Part shown: piece by piece, positions 26,487 to 37,571 of the stretch | Position numbering within the stretch: position 1 is the stretch's first letter | Layout: each line of letters opens with the position of its first letter | From: Pseudoroseicyclus tamaricis | Lineage (GTDB): Bacteria > Pseudomonadota > Alphaproteobacteria > Rhodobacterales > Rhodobacteraceae | NCBI RefSeq assembly: GCF_012070395.1 | Contig: NZ_JAAFYS010000002.1 | Span: 558,001-622,000, forward strand | Reading direction: 5' to 3' | DNA length: 64,000 nucleotides | Translations under genes and position numbers: made by a program | Notes under the pieces: generated by a model | What the model saw: the letters and a program-made list of their open reading frames with translations, nothing else | What the model was told of the DNA's origin: nothing | Database searches by the model: none

Positions 26487-27554
26487 TCAGGAGCCTGTGC
26501 CGGACAGCCGCGCGAGGATGCGCGGCAGGCGGCGCAGCGCCTTGTAGCTCTCCACCTGGCGGGCCAGCGGCATGGCGGGGTAGCCCAGCATGACCCGCCC
26601 CGCGGGCACGTTGGAGAGGACGATGGAGGCGCCGCCGAGCACCACGTCGGCGCCGATGGTCAGGTTGTCAGCCACTCCGCCCTTGCCGCCGATCACGGTG
26701 CGGTCACCGATGGTCGTCGAGCCGGCGATGCCGGTCTGCGCGGCGAAGAGGCAGTGCCGCCCGACGATGACGTTGTGGGCGATGTGGCAAAGGTTGTCGA
26801 TCTTGGCCCCGTCGCCGATGCGCGTGGCGCGGATGGTGCCGGAATCGACGGCCGTGCCGGCGCCGATATCGACGTCGTCTCCCAGCTCCACCCCGCCGAG
26901 GGAGTGGATCTTGTGCCAACTGGGGTCCGCCATCACCGGCGGCTCGCCCTCGCCCATCGTCTCGCGGGAGAGCTCCTGATGCGTCGGCTCGGCGGTGGTG
27001 AAGGAGAAGCCGTCGGCACCGATGACGGCGTTGGGGTGCAGGATGCAGCGAGCCCCGAGGCGCACGTTCGGCCCCACACGGACGCCGGGATGGATCACCG
27101 TGCCCGCCCCGATCACCGCGCCGGCGGCGATGGTGACATGGGCGCCGATGCGCACTCCCTCGCCGAGCCGCGCGCCGGCGCCGATCACCGAGAAGGGCCC
27201 GATGCCGACGCCGGCGCCGAGCTCCACGCCCTCGCCGAGCCGCGCCGTCTCGTCGATGCCCTCGCCCATGCCGTGGCCGGGGTCGAGGACGGCGGAGAGG
27301 CTGGCCATGGCGAGCCGCCCGCGCGGGGCGGTGATGGCGCCCTTCAGCCCCATCGCCTGCCAGTCGGCCCCGTCCCAGAGGAGCGCCGCCTCGGCCCGCC
27401 CCTTGGGCAGGCTCTCGGCCCATTTCGGGCTGAGAGCGATGGCGAGGTCACGCGGCCCCGCTTCCGCCGGCTCCGCCGCGCGGTCCACACTCAGCGAGCC
27501 GTCCCCCTTCACCTCGGTGGAGAGGGCACGGGCGATCTCGGCAAGGGTCGGCAT
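26487..27554 (-). CDS. lpxD: UDP-3-O-(3-hydroxyacyl)glucosamine N-acyltransferase
   Basis: 355 residues from the ATG at 27554. The N-terminal 100 residues form the uridine-binding domain (LAEIARALSTEVKGDG... then AMASLSAVLDP), followed by a long left-handed beta-helix of hexapeptides such as IGAGTVIHPGVRVGPNVRLG. The catalytic-type His lies in IDNLCHIAHNVIVG. LpxD adds the 3-hydroxyacyl chain from ACP to the UDP-sugar in lipid A synthesis at the membrane surface. Here it is separated from fabZ/lpxA and bamA, with which it usually sits, and precedes an ACP and a ketosynthase; it may be a second copy. Confidence 0.92.
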   Translation of the reverse strand: MPTLAEIARALSTEVKGDGSLSVDRAAEPAEAGPRDLAIALSPKWAESLPKGRAEAALLWDGADWQAMGLKGAITAPRGRLAMASLSAVLDPGHGMGEGIDETARLGEGVELGAGVGIGPFSVIGAGARLGEGVRIGAHVTIAAGAVIGAGTVIHPGVRVGPNVRLGARCILHPNAVIGADGFSFTTAEPTHQELSRETMGEGEPPVMADPSWHKIHSLGGVELGDDVDIGAGTAVDSGTIRATRIGDGAKIDNLCHIAHNVIVGRHCLFAAQTGIAGSTTIGDRTVIGGKGGVADNLTIGADVVLGGASIVLSNVPAGRVMLGYPAMPLARQVESYKALRRLPRILARLSGTGS

Positions 27555-27588
27555 GGGGTGGGCCTTTCGGGCAGATTGCCCGGCAGGC

Positions 27589-29178
27589 TTAGCTCCCCGG
27601 CGCCGCGATCTCCACCCCTTCTGCCGACAGAAGCTCCCACAGCCGCGCGTCACGCCCGTAGACATCGTTGCGGAACTGCAGCTCTCCCTGCGGGTTCGTG
27701 AAGGCGGTGAAGTAGACCAGGTGGACGGGGATCTCGTGCTCCAGCTCCACCGGCGTCTCCACGCCGCTGCGCAGGCGAGCCTGGAAGAACTCGACCGGGT
27801 TCTCCACCTCGCGCGTCAGGATCTCGTAGGCGAAGTCGAGCGGGTCATCGAGGCGGATGCAGCCGTGCGAGAAGGTGCGCACCTCGCGGGAGAACAGGCT
27901 CTGGCTCGGCGTATCGTGCAGGTAGATGTTCCACTGGTTGGGGAAGAGGAACTTCACCTGCCCCAGCGCATTGCTCGGCCCCGGCGGCTGGCGCATCGAA
28001 TAAGGGAAGGACGAGGCGGTGTAGCCCGCGAAGCTCTGCCCCCGGCTGACGACGCGGCCGCGGCTGTCGATGATCTGCAGGTGGCCATGGGCACCGGAGT
28101 TGCTGCGCAGGCCCGGCAGATACTCCCCCACAACGATGGAGCGGGGCACGTACCACGAGGGGTTGATGACCATCCGCTCCATGACGTCGGAGAATTCCGG
28201 CGTCTGCCGGTCGGCATCGCCGGCGCCGATGACGGCCTTCGTCTCGAAGGTCACCTCGTCGAAATCGACGATGCGGGCGGTGTAGTCGGTGAGGTTCACC
28301 CAGACATGCCGGTCGCCGAGATCGTAATTCATCCAGCGCAGCCGCTCCATCGAGCCGAGCACGGAATGCAGCCGATCCTCGGCGGAGACGTTGAGCGCCG
28401 CGAGCGTCGAGGGGCCCACGATGCCGTCGGTGGCGATGCCGTGGCTCTCCTGGAAGCGCATGACGGCGGCGACCATGTCAGAATCGTAGGTGGTGACGGC
28501 CGTGCGCGGCAGGTAGTCCATCGCGATCAGCCGGTTGCGCAGGGCGATGACCTGCGGCCCGCTCTCGCCCGGGTCCAGCCGTTCGGCGCGCACCTGCGGG
28601 CCCCAGCCGCCGGCAGCAATGGTTTCCTCCAGACGCATCCGGGCGCGCATCAGCCGCGCGTATTCCGGATTGTCGGGCGCCAGCTCGAGGATGAACGCCG
28701 TCGGGTCCGCCGCCGCGGCGAAGCCGGAGAGCACGGCGGCGCCGTCGAACTCAGGCAGCTCGCGCTTGATGAGGGAGGAGACGCGGCGCGGCTCGATCAT
28801 CCCCCAGCCGACATCATGGGCATAGGCGAGGAAGGCGCGCGACAGCTGCACCTCCATCTCCCCCATCTCCACCTCGGTTTCCGCCGCCTGCAGCGCCGCG
28901 ATCACCTGCTGGGGATCGTAGAGATGCGAGGGGATGCCATGGAGCGGCGCATTGTCGAACGCCACGAGCAGCGCGTTGCGCCGGGCGATGGCCGCCTCGT
29001 CCGAGCCCGACCAGAGCGGCGCGAAATCGCGCGCCCGGTAGAAGGCGGCGAGGCCGTCGTCGCGCGCAGCCGCCTCGGCCACGGCCTGGCGGAAGGGAGA
29101 GATCGACTGCGCCTGGGATGCGCCGGCGGGAAGGGCGAGGGCGGTGGCGAGGAGGAGAGCTTTAACGTGGGGAACCAT
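27589..29178 (-). CDS. L,D-transpeptidase, YcbB/LdtD-like
   Basis: 529 residues from the ATG at 29178; a GTG eight codons upstream is an alternative. Signal peptide to about residue 23 (ALPAGASQAQ). A peptidoglycan-binding domain with VMRFQESHGIATDGIVGPST is in the middle, and the YkuD catalytic domain ends with FSHGCIRLDDPLDFA, catalytic Cys 440. Length and domain order fit the large YcbB group, which makes 3-3 peptide crosslinks in the periplasm. The open frame upstream of 29178 has no support. It lies between lpxD and a divergent DUF882 peptidase, all envelope functions. Confidence 0.92.
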   Translation of the reverse strand: MVPHVKALLLATALALPAGASQAQSISPFRQAVAEAAARDDGLAAFYRARDFAPLWSGSDEAAIARRNALLVAFDNAPLHGIPSHLYDPQQVIAALQAAETEVEMGEMEVQLSRAFLAYAHDVGWGMIEPRRVSSLIKRELPEFDGAAVLSGFAAAADPTAFILELAPDNPEYARLMRARMRLEETIAAGGWGPQVRAERLDPGESGPQVIALRNRLIAMDYLPRTAVTTYDSDMVAAVMRFQESHGIATDGIVGPSTLAALNVSAEDRLHSVLGSMERLRWMNYDLGDRHVWVNLTDYTARIVDFDEVTFETKAVIGAGDADRQTPEFSDVMERMVINPSWYVPRSIVVGEYLPGLRSNSGAHGHLQIIDSRGRVVSRGQSFAGYTASSFPYSMRQPPGPSNALGQVKFLFPNQWNIYLHDTPSQSLFSREVRTFSHGCIRLDDPLDFAYEILTREVENPVEFFQARLRSGVETPVELEHEIPVHLVYFTAFTNPQGELQFRNDVYGRDARLWELLSAEGVEIAAPGS

Positions 29179-29530
29179 GAGCTGAACCGGATGACCTTTC
29201 ACCGAAGAGAGCCGCCGGGAGAGCCCCGCCGTCCAGTCCCAAACGGGTTGAAGAGGCCAGTTGGTTCCATTTGTTGCGCGCGTGCCGCGCCCGCGTGGCG
29301 CTGGGGACACGCGCCAAGGTGCCTCTGCTGCAGGCAAAAAGGTTCCCTGCCGCTCCGTCACGTGCCGTTTTATGTGCAACTTTCCGCCGATTTGCTCTTC
29401 GTTAAGCCTGAAATGGTAAATCGCTGCTTGGTCAAAAAATCCAGCTGTGGCATCAAGTGCCTGCATCTGGGGATGAGAATGCAAATACCCGCGAATGTGG
29501 GTCCAATGGGCGGCAGGACAGGCTAGAACC
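29179..29530. other. 352-base divergent spacer
   Basis: Between the L,D-transpeptidase and the DUF882 gene. The middle (about 29375-29450) is relatively A+T rich and probably holds both promoters, for example TTGACC (29436-29431) on the minus strand, but no -10 could be placed with confidence. No gene or repeat is seen. Confidence 0.4.
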
Positions 29531-30100
29531 ATGACAAAATCCGGAACTTCGGGATTCTCCCGGCGTGCGCTTCTGCGCGCCTTCTCCGCAACGGCCGTCG
29601 CAGCGGCCCCGACCTTCTCGAACGCCGCAGGCTTCCTCCGCGGGGGCGGAGACATCCGCCGGCTGGAGATGTACTCGGGCCGCACCGGTGAACGGATCAA
29701 CACGATTTACTGGATCGACGGCGAGTATATCGGCGAGGCGGTCCGCGAGATCACGGCGTTCATGCGCGACTGGCGCAACGGCAAGACGATCGACATCGAC
29801 ACCCGCACGATGGACATCATGGCCGCCTCGCACCGGCTGCTCGATACCTCGGCGCCCTACATGCTGCTCTCCGGCTACCGCTCGCCCGAGACCAACGCCA
29901 TGCTCCGCGCCACCTCCTCCGGCGTCGCCAGCAACTCCCTGCACATCCGCGGCCAGGCCGCTGACCTGCGGATCGAGGGGCGCTCGGTGAACCAGATCGC
30001 CGGTGCGGCCTCCAGCTGCCGCGCCGGCGGCGTGGGCCGCTACTCCGGCTCCAACTTCGTCCACATGGATTGCGGCGCGGTGCGCAGCTGGGGCTCCTGA
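29531..30100 (+). CDS. DUF882 (YcbK-like) zinc peptidase family protein
   Basis: 189 residues from the ATG at 29531. A twin-arginine signal FSRRALLRAFSATAVAAAP suggests Tat export. The catalytic domain has LSGYRSPETNAMLR, then LHIRGQAADLRI with the HxxGxAxD zinc motif, and NFVHMDCGAVRSWG with the last His. This is the M15-like DUF882 fold that cleaves or trims peptidoglycan peptides in the periplasm. It is divergent from the L,D-transpeptidase and probably acts in the same process. A short hairpin terminator follows at 30133. Confidence 0.88.
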   Translation: MTKSGTSGFSRRALLRAFSATAVAAAPTFSNAAGFLRGGGDIRRLEMYSGRTGERINTIYWIDGEYIGEAVREITAFMRDWRNGKTIDIDTRTMDIMAASHRLLDTSAPYMLLSGYRSPETNAMLRATSSGVASNSLHIRGQAADLRIEGRSVNQIAGAASSCRAGGVGRYSGSNFVHMDCGAVRSWGS

Positions 30101-30132
30101 AGCCCCAACCCTAGCCAGACGCGCCAGCCCAT

Positions 30133-30157
30133 CGCCCCGCCCTCGTGCGGGGCGTTT
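30133..30157 (+). terminator. hairpin terminator
   Basis: CGCCCCGC / GCGGGGCG with a 6-base loop followed by TTT, placed between the convergent DUF882 and Nnr genes. Confidence 0.6.
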
Positions 30158-30171
30158 CGATTCTGGGGGCC

Positions 30172-32220
<2,049 letters not shown>

Positions 32221-32266
32221 CACATCTCTTTTGAGCGAGAGACAAACTTCAAGGGAAGGAACAGGA

Positions 32267-33673
32267 ATGAGCAACGAACCGGTTCTCAAGACCATCAAGG
32301 ACGAGGGTGTCGAATATGTCGACATCCGCTTCACCGACCCGCGCGGCAAGCTGCAGCACGTCACGGTGATGGCCGACCAGGTCGACGAGGATTTCCTTCA
32401 GGAAGGCTTTATGTTCGACGGCTCGTCGATTGCCGGCTGGAAGTCGATCGACCAGTCCGACATGAAGCTGATGCCCGACGGCAACAGCGCCTACATGGAC
32501 CCGTTCTACGCCGAGAAGACGCTGTGCATCCATTGCTCGGTCGTCGAGCCCGACACGATGGAGCTCTATGACCGCGATCCGCGCGGCACCGCCGAAAAGG
32601 CCGAGGCCTACCTCAAGTCCTCCGGCATCGGCGACGCGGCCTACATGGGCCCGGAAGCCGAGTTCTTCGTCTTCGACAACGTCCGCTACTCCGTCTCGAT
32701 GAACAAGGTCTCCTACGAGGTCGACGCCATCGACGGCGCGTGGAACACGGATGCCGAGTTCGAGGTCGGCAACATGGGCCACCGTCCCGGCGTCAAGGGC
32801 GGCTACTTCCCGGTCAACCCCGTCGACGATGCGCAGGACATGCGCTCCGAGATGCTGTCGACCATGAAGCGCATGGGCATGAAGGTGGACAAGCACCACC
32901 ACGAGGTCGCCTCGGCGCAGCACGAACTCGGCCTGATCTTCGGCACGCTGACCAAGCAGGCCGACGAGATCCAGAAGTACAAGTACGTCATCCACAACGT
33001 CGCCGCCGCCTACGGCAAGTCGGCCACGTTCATGCCGAAGCCCATCGCGGGCGACAACGGCACCGGGATGCACGTCAACATGTCCGTCTGGAAGGATGGC
33101 TCGCCGCTCTTCGCCGGCGACAAGTACGCCGACCTCTCCCAGGAGGCCCTGTGGTACATCGGCGGCATCCTCAAGCACGCCAAGGCACTCAACGCCATCA
33201 CCAACCCGGGCACCAACTCCTACAAGCGCCTGATCCCCGGCTTCGAGGCCCCCGTGCTGCGCGCCTACTCGGCCCGCAACCGCTCGGGCTGCGTCCGGAT
33301 CCCGTGGGCCGAGAGCCCGAAGGCCAAGCGCATCGAGGCCCGCTTCCCCGACCCGTCGGCGAACCCGTACCTGTGCTTCTCGGCCCTGCTGATGGCCGGC
33401 CTCGACGGCATCAAGAACAAGATCGACCCGGGCCCCTCCTCCGACAAGGATCTCTACGATCTGCCGCCGGAAGAGCTGGCCGCCATCCCGACCGTCTGCG
33501 GCTCGCTGCGCGAAGCCCTGACGGAGCTGGAGGCCGATCACGAGTTCCTGCTCGCCGGCGACGTGTTCACGCGTGACCAGCTGGAAGGCTACATGGATCT
33601 GAAGTGGGAAGAGGTTTACGCCTACGAGCATTGCCCCCACCCGATCGAGTACAAGCTCTACTACTCCTGCTGA
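32267..33673 (+). CDS. glnA: glutamine synthetase, type I
   Basis: 468 residues, the length of GSI-beta enzymes. The start follows AAGGGAAGGAACAGGA. Landmarks are [15 protein letters not shown], the metal-binding [28 protein letters not shown] and the adenylylation site Tyr 397 in DLYDLPPEE, at the same number as in E. coli. It makes glutamine from glutamate, ammonia and ATP as a cytoplasmic dodecamer. The adenylylation tyrosine implies control by GlnE and PII, the product of the gene upstream. A UUCG-loop terminator follows. Confidence 0.98.
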   Translation: MSNEPVLKTIKDEGVEYVDIRFTDPRGKLQHVTVMADQVDEDFLQEGFMFDGSSIAGWKSIDQSDMKLMPDGNSAYMDPFYAEKTLCIHCSVVEPDTMELYDRDPRGTAEKAEAYLKSSGIGDAAYMGPEAEFFVFDNVRYSVSMNKVSYEVDAIDGAWNTDAEFEVGNMGHRPGVKGGYFPVNPVDDAQDMRSEMLSTMKRMGMKVDKHHHEVASAQHELGLIFGTLTKQADEIQKYKYVIHNVAAAYGKSATFMPKPIAGDNGTGMHVNMSVWKDGSPLFAGDKYADLSQEALWYIGGILKHAKALNAITNPGTNSYKRLIPGFEAPVLRAYSARNRSGCVRIPWAESPKAKRIEARFPDPSANPYLCFSALLMAGLDGIKNKIDPGPSSDKDLYDLPPEELAAIPTVCGSLREALTELEADHEFLLAGDVFTRDQLEGYMDLKWEEVYAYEHCPHPIEYKLYYSC

Positions 33674-33698
33674 TCGCGCTCCGCTCGCATCGGCTTCA

Positions 33699-33729
33699 CG
33701 GGGCGCCTTCGGGCGCCCCGTTCCCGTTT
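33699..33729 (+). terminator. rho-independent terminator after glnA
   Basis: CGGGGCGCC-TTCG-GGCGCCCCG, a perfect 9-bp stem with UUCG loop, followed by TTCCCGTTT. Confidence 0.8.
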
Positions 33730-33848
33730 GTGGCAGGCGCCCTGCAGGCCGCTCGAATTTTAGGAGAAACCGTCCTTGCCGCAGTCGGCACCGGACAACC
33801 TCCGGTCGTCAAGCCTCTGAAATCGCGGCGAGAAAGCGGTCCTTAAAA

Positions 33849-33864
33849 TTAACAACGCCTTAAC
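33849..33864 (+). promoter_or_regulatory. CtrA-type binding motif
   Basis: TTAA-CAACGCC-TTAAC matches the full CtrA consensus TTAA-N7-TTAA. It sits in an A+T-rich patch, rare in this genome, about 70 bases before the unknown gene at 33933. CtrA is the alphaproteobacterial cell-cycle or motility regulator. Binding is inferred. Confidence 0.5.
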
Positions 33865-33932
33865 TTTTCCTAACTTCTATCCTACCGAGGCCGGAATCCG
33901 GGTCCAATCCTGCACACTGAAAACGATTGGAT

Positions 33933-34787
33933 ATGGTTATGGCGTCCCACCAGCAGAAGCGTAGCAAGGTCGCGCAGCTCCTCTACTACCGGTCGACGGC
34001 GCTCGAGTTCCGGGCCGTCGCGGAGGCGCTTCTGCACGTGCTCGAACGGCAGACGGGCAACCTCGCCAGCGTCGAGATGAGCACGCGGCATGCCGTCTTC
34101 GCCCTGCCCGACCTCACCGTGACCCTGCGCTATTCCGGCGCCATCACCGGCCCGTGGCAATCGGCGATGACCATCTGGCTCGACGGCGCGCCCGAGCGCG
34201 AGGATGGCTCCGCCTGCGCCACCCCGCACCTCGGCTCACTCCGCGGCCTGCTGATCAGCACCATCACCGCCGGCAACGCGCCCGACCGGGTGATCCGCCA
34301 CGAGATGACGGGCCCGGCGACGGAGGAGCACCTCGAGAGCCTCCACGACGCGCTCGTCACCGCCCCGTCGTTCGACCGGCGGCGCGACACCGCGGTCGTG
34401 CCGATGCGCCCCGCCATGCCGCAGGGCACCAGCCGCCGCAGCGGAGATGACGACGGCCCCGCCGCGCCCGGCGCGCGCGTCATGATCACCCCGGCGAACG
34501 AGGAGCCGGACGTGAACGTCGCCAGCCTCCGCAAAGCCGGCGAGCTGCGCGAGGCGCTCTACACCGCCGAGGTCGATCAGGGGCAGCCCTCGAAGGTGCT
34601 GCGGCTCGCCGCCCACACGATCAACGCCTCGGTCATGGTCATCGCCCTGCCCGTCGGCGCGTCGCTGATGGTCTATTCCTGCCTGCGCGGCGAGGACCTG
34701 ACCCTCTCGGCCCGCACCATGGCCGTCACCGGCATGGCCGTCGGCCTGATGCAGATGGCGCCCAGCCTGCCCACCTTCGGCTTCTGA
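33933..34787 (+). CDS. unknown protein with C-terminal membrane segments
   Basis: 284 residues from the ATG at 33933 (a second ATG is two codons later). The N-terminal 130 residues look like a folded cytoplasmic domain (RSTALEFRAVAEALLHVLER, ALPDLTVTLRYSG). A Pro/Arg/Gly linker follows around 155-190. The C-terminus has two hydrophobic stretches (INASVMVIALPVGASLMVYS and MAVTGMAVGLMQMAP). I do not recognise it. A CtrA-type site and an A+T-rich promoter region precede it, so it may be cell-cycle or motility regulated. Weak ribosome binding site. Confidence 0.7.
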   Translation: MVMASHQQKRSKVAQLLYYRSTALEFRAVAEALLHVLERQTGNLASVEMSTRHAVFALPDLTVTLRYSGAITGPWQSAMTIWLDGAPEREDGSACATPHLGSLRGLLISTITAGNAPDRVIRHEMTGPATEEHLESLHDALVTAPSFDRRRDTAVVPMRPAMPQGTSRRSGDDDGPAAPGARVMITPANEEPDVNVASLRKAGELREALYTAEVDQGQPSKVLRLAAHTINASVMVIALPVGASLMVYSCLRGEDLTLSARTMAVTGMAVGLMQMAPSLPTFGF

Positions 34788-34797
34788 CGCCCCCGCG

Positions 34798-35499
34798 TCA
34801 GGCGCCGCCGGCCGCCGGGCTCCGCGCCATGCTGGTGTGAATCGCGAACAGGATCGCTCCCGAGCGCGGCAGACGCATCAGTGTCTGCCGTTCGCTTCTC
34901 AGCCATCTGCGGGCCTCCGGTAGGCCCGGCTCGTCATGGGGCTCCGCTTCCGTCTTCGCGCGGAAGAGCCGGAAGTCGTCGTGCCTCATCAGGTTGGCGC
35001 GCCAGACAATCTCCCCCGGCCGCAGGTTGGCGAACATACGTTCGACCCGCCGCCCGATGGCCTCGTCATAGGGCGGCACCGGGACGTGGATGCGGTCCAT
35101 GCTCCGCCCCAGCTTCTCCGAGAGGGTCCAGCCGGAGGGGAAGCAGAGCGCGGCGGCGATGAGCACATGCGCGCCGTCCTGCGCCTGCAGCAGGCAGATG
35201 TCGGCCTGGGTGGCGCGGGCCAGCCGCTCCAGCGGCGTGCCCTCGGGGCGCAGGCCCGTCTCGGCGGTGACGACCTCTACCGCCTCCTCGATCGAGGCCT
35301 CGCTGCCCGGAATGGCGCCGAGCACCCGCTCGGGCATCGCGGAAATCAGCCGCTCCTTGAGGGCCATCTGCGCCGCGAAGGCGCTGTCGGGCACCAGCCA
35401 GCGCCCCTCCAGCCGGCGCAGGCGCGGCAGGGGCTCCGCCGCGGCGGCGAGCTGCTCGGGCGGGATCTCCGCCACCGTGATCGGCTCTGACTGCTCCAT
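34798..35499 (-). CDS. DUF3445 / heme-dependent oxidative N-demethylase family protein
   Basis: 233 residues from the ATG at 35499. The block ALCFPSGWTLSEKLGRSMDR and HVPVPPYDEAIGRRVERMF is characteristic of DUF3445, a family now linked to heme-dependent oxidative N-demethylation and related to a subunit of dimethylamine monooxygenase. Later motifs are VWRANLMRHDDFRLFR and RSERQTLMRLPRSGAILFAI. Shorter than many family members at the N-terminus. No other methylamine gene is adjacent, so the substrate is unknown. It ends convergent with the unknown gene at 33933. Confidence 0.82.
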   Translation of the reverse strand: MEQSEPITVAEIPPEQLAAAAEPLPRLRRLEGRWLVPDSAFAAQMALKERLISAMPERVLGAIPGSEASIEEAVEVVTAETGLRPEGTPLERLARATQADICLLQAQDGAHVLIAAALCFPSGWTLSEKLGRSMDRIHVPVPPYDEAIGRRVERMFANLRPGEIVWRANLMRHDDFRLFRAKTEAEPHDEPGLPEARRWLRSERQTLMRLPRSGAILFAIHTSMARSPAAGGA

Positions 35500-35547
35500 C
35501 GCCCCTGTGGTGCCATGTCCGCCGGCGCGGCGCACCGGCAAAACGCC

Positions 35548-36480
35548 TCAGTTCGCCACGCCCCGCGCCTTCAGCGCCCGCTGGGCGCGGATGGAGAGCA
35601 GGATGAGCGCGAGGACCGTCACCACGAAGGGGATGGTCTGAATGAGCTCTCCCGGGATCCAGCTGAAGAGGTTCGGCATCACGATCGACAGCGCCTCGAA
35701 CACCCCGAAGAGCAGCGCCGCGAAGAGCGCGCCGATGGGGTGGCGGGCGCCGAGGAGGACGGCGCCGAGCGCGATGAAGCCGCGCCCCGCCGTCATGTCT
35801 CGCGTGAAGCCCACGTAGTTGAACATGGCCAGCTGCGCCCCACCGAGGCCGGAGAGGGCGCCGGAGGCGACGAGCGCCCATGTCCGCACCTGCCGCACGT
35901 TCACACCGGCCGCCTCGGGTGCGGCCGGGTACTCACCCACGCCGCGCAGCCACAGGCCCCAGGGCGTGCGGTAGAGGAAGTACCAGATCGCCACCACCGT
36001 CAGCACCGCGAACCACGACAGCAGCGAGTGCCCGTGGAGCAGGTTGAGGACCGGCACGTCCTCGAGGAACGGCAGGTTCACGCGCGGGATCGCCTTGGAC
36101 GGCAGGTTGATGGAGGTGCCCTTGTCGCCGCCCGTTGCCAGCGACAGCGCGAAGACGGTGCCGCCGGTGGCGAGGATGTTCACCCCGAAGCCGACGAGGA
36201 TGATGTCCGCCTTAAGCCGCAGGTGGAAGAGCGCCATCACCGCTCCGAGCATCGCCCCGGCGCTCACGCCGGCCAGCACGCCCACCCACCAGGGCGCATA
36301 GGCGGAGACGATGACGGAGGTCAGCGCCGCGATCAGCATCATCCCCTCCAGCGCCACGTTGAGCGCCCCCGAGAGGTCGGAGATGAGGCCGCCCATCGTC
36401 GCGAAGACCAGCGGCGTCGAGGCGCGGATGACGGTGACGAAGAAGGTGACCGAGAAGACGGCCGTCAGAAGCTCGATCAT
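35548..36480 (-). CDS. nucleoside-type ABC transporter permease (second)
   Basis: 310 residues from the ATG at 36480, overlapping the other permease by 4 bases. About eight or nine hydrophobic helices. The motif LSGALNVALEGMMLIAA and GFGVNILATGGTVFAL, then GVNVRQVRTWALVASGALSG, fit the NupQ/YufQ group of permeases working with BMP-family binding proteins. It is the last gene of the uptake part of the operon. Inner membrane channel for nucleosides, inferred from its neighbours. Confidence 0.92.
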   Translation of the reverse strand: MIELLTAVFSVTFFVTVIRASTPLVFATMGGLISDLSGALNVALEGMMLIAALTSVIVSAYAPWWVGVLAGVSAGAMLGAVMALFHLRLKADIILVGFGVNILATGGTVFALSLATGGDKGTSINLPSKAIPRVNLPFLEDVPVLNLLHGHSLLSWFAVLTVVAIWYFLYRTPWGLWLRGVGEYPAAPEAAGVNVRQVRTWALVASGALSGLGGAQLAMFNYVGFTRDMTAGRGFIALGAVLLGARHPIGALFAALLFGVFEALSIVMPNLFSWIPGELIQTIPFVVTVLALILLSIRAQRALKARGVAN

Positions 36481-37571
36481 GTGCGGGCCTCCCTGCTCTT
36501 CCCGCCCGGGCGGCGGCCGCGCAGGCGGGCGATGGTTTTCGCGAAGGGGACGTTGAACTGCGAGGCCACGAGCAGGATGATCAGCGCCTGCGCAACGGCC
36601 AGCATCTCCGTCGGCACGTCTGTCCGCAGGCCCATGAACTGGGCGCCCTGCCGCATATAGCCGTAGGCGATGGCGACGAAGGGCACGGCGAGCGGACGGT
36701 TCTTGGCGACGATGGCGACGAGGATGCCCTCGAAGGCGAGGTTGGCGTCGAAATCGATGTCGATCCGCCCGAAGGCGCGGCCCTGCACGTAGACGGCCCC
36801 GAGGAGCCCGCCGATGGCGCCGGAGACGGTCATCGCGGAGACCATGACCGCCTTCGACTTGATGCCGGCGTATTCGGCGAACCTCGCGTTGTCGCCAACG
36901 AGCCGCAGCTTCAGCCCCCAGACGGTGCGGTAGAGCAGGAACCAGACGACACCGGTGGCGATCAGCGCGAAGAGGATGCCGAGGTCGAAGCGCGTCCCCG
37001 GGATCAGCGCCGGGAAGACGGCGGTGTCGGGAAAGTCGGGGGAGCTGAGCTGGCCGGAGCCTTCCGGCGCGAGGTGGGCGCGGGTCACCCAGTTCACCAC
37101 GCGGATGGCGATGTAGTTGAACATCAGGCTGGAGACGATCTCCGATGCGCCGAAGCGCGCCTTCGCGTAACCGGGCAGGAAGCCATAGGCGGCGCCGGTG
37201 AGCATGGCGGCGAGCATCCCCAGCGGGATGGCGAGCCATGTCTGCCCGATGGGCGAGAGCGCCACCAGCGCGGCGAAGAGCCCGCCGACATAGACCTGCC
37301 CCTGAACGCCGAGCGAGAATTGCCGCGCCTGGAAGACAAGGGAGAAGGCGAGGCCGGTGAGCGTGAGCTTGGCGACATCGTCGATCCAGAGGCCCCGGGT
37401 CCGGGCCGAGCCGAGCGGCGCCGTCAGGAAAGTCTGGAAGGCGCGCATCGGCTCGTCCGACGTCAGCAGTACCAGGAGGAAGGCGACGAGGAGCGCGATC
37501 ACCAGCGCCAGGAGGGCGCGGGAGCCTTCCCGCAGGGCGGTGGAGAGGCGCAGAGCGGTCTTGTCGTTCAT
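36477..37571 (-). CDS. nucleoside-type ABC transporter permease (first)
   Basis: 364 residues. FSLGVQGQVYVGGLFAALVA, MFNYIAIRVVNWVTR and GDNARFAEYAGIKSKAVMV are typical of NupP/YufP permeases. Starts inside the stop of the ATPase gene (ATGA) and ends inside the start of the second permease, giving tight translational coupling. Multi-pass inner-membrane protein. Confidence 0.92.
   Translation of the reverse strand: MNDKTALRLSTALREGSRALLALVIALLVAFLLVLLTSDEPMRAFQTFLTAPLGSARTRGLWIDDVAKLTLTGLAFSLVFQARQFSLGVQGQVYVGGLFAALVALSPIGQTWLAIPLGMLAAMLTGAAYGFLPGYAKARFGASEIVSSLMFNYIAIRVVNWVTRAHLAPEGSGQLSSPDFPDTAVFPALIPGTRFDLGILFALIATGVVWFLLYRTVWGLKLRLVGDNARFAEYAGIKSKAVMVSAMTVSGAIGGLLGAVYVQGRAFGRIDIDFDANLAFEGILVAIVAKNRPLAVPFVAIAYGYMRQGAQFMGLRTDVPTEMLAVAQALIILLVASQFNVPFAKTIARLRGRRPGGKSREART

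Noticed and set aside
29395-29425. CtrA-like site in the L,D-transpeptidase/DUF882 spacer
   Set aside because: TTAA and GGTAA are present but not with the N7 spacing required.
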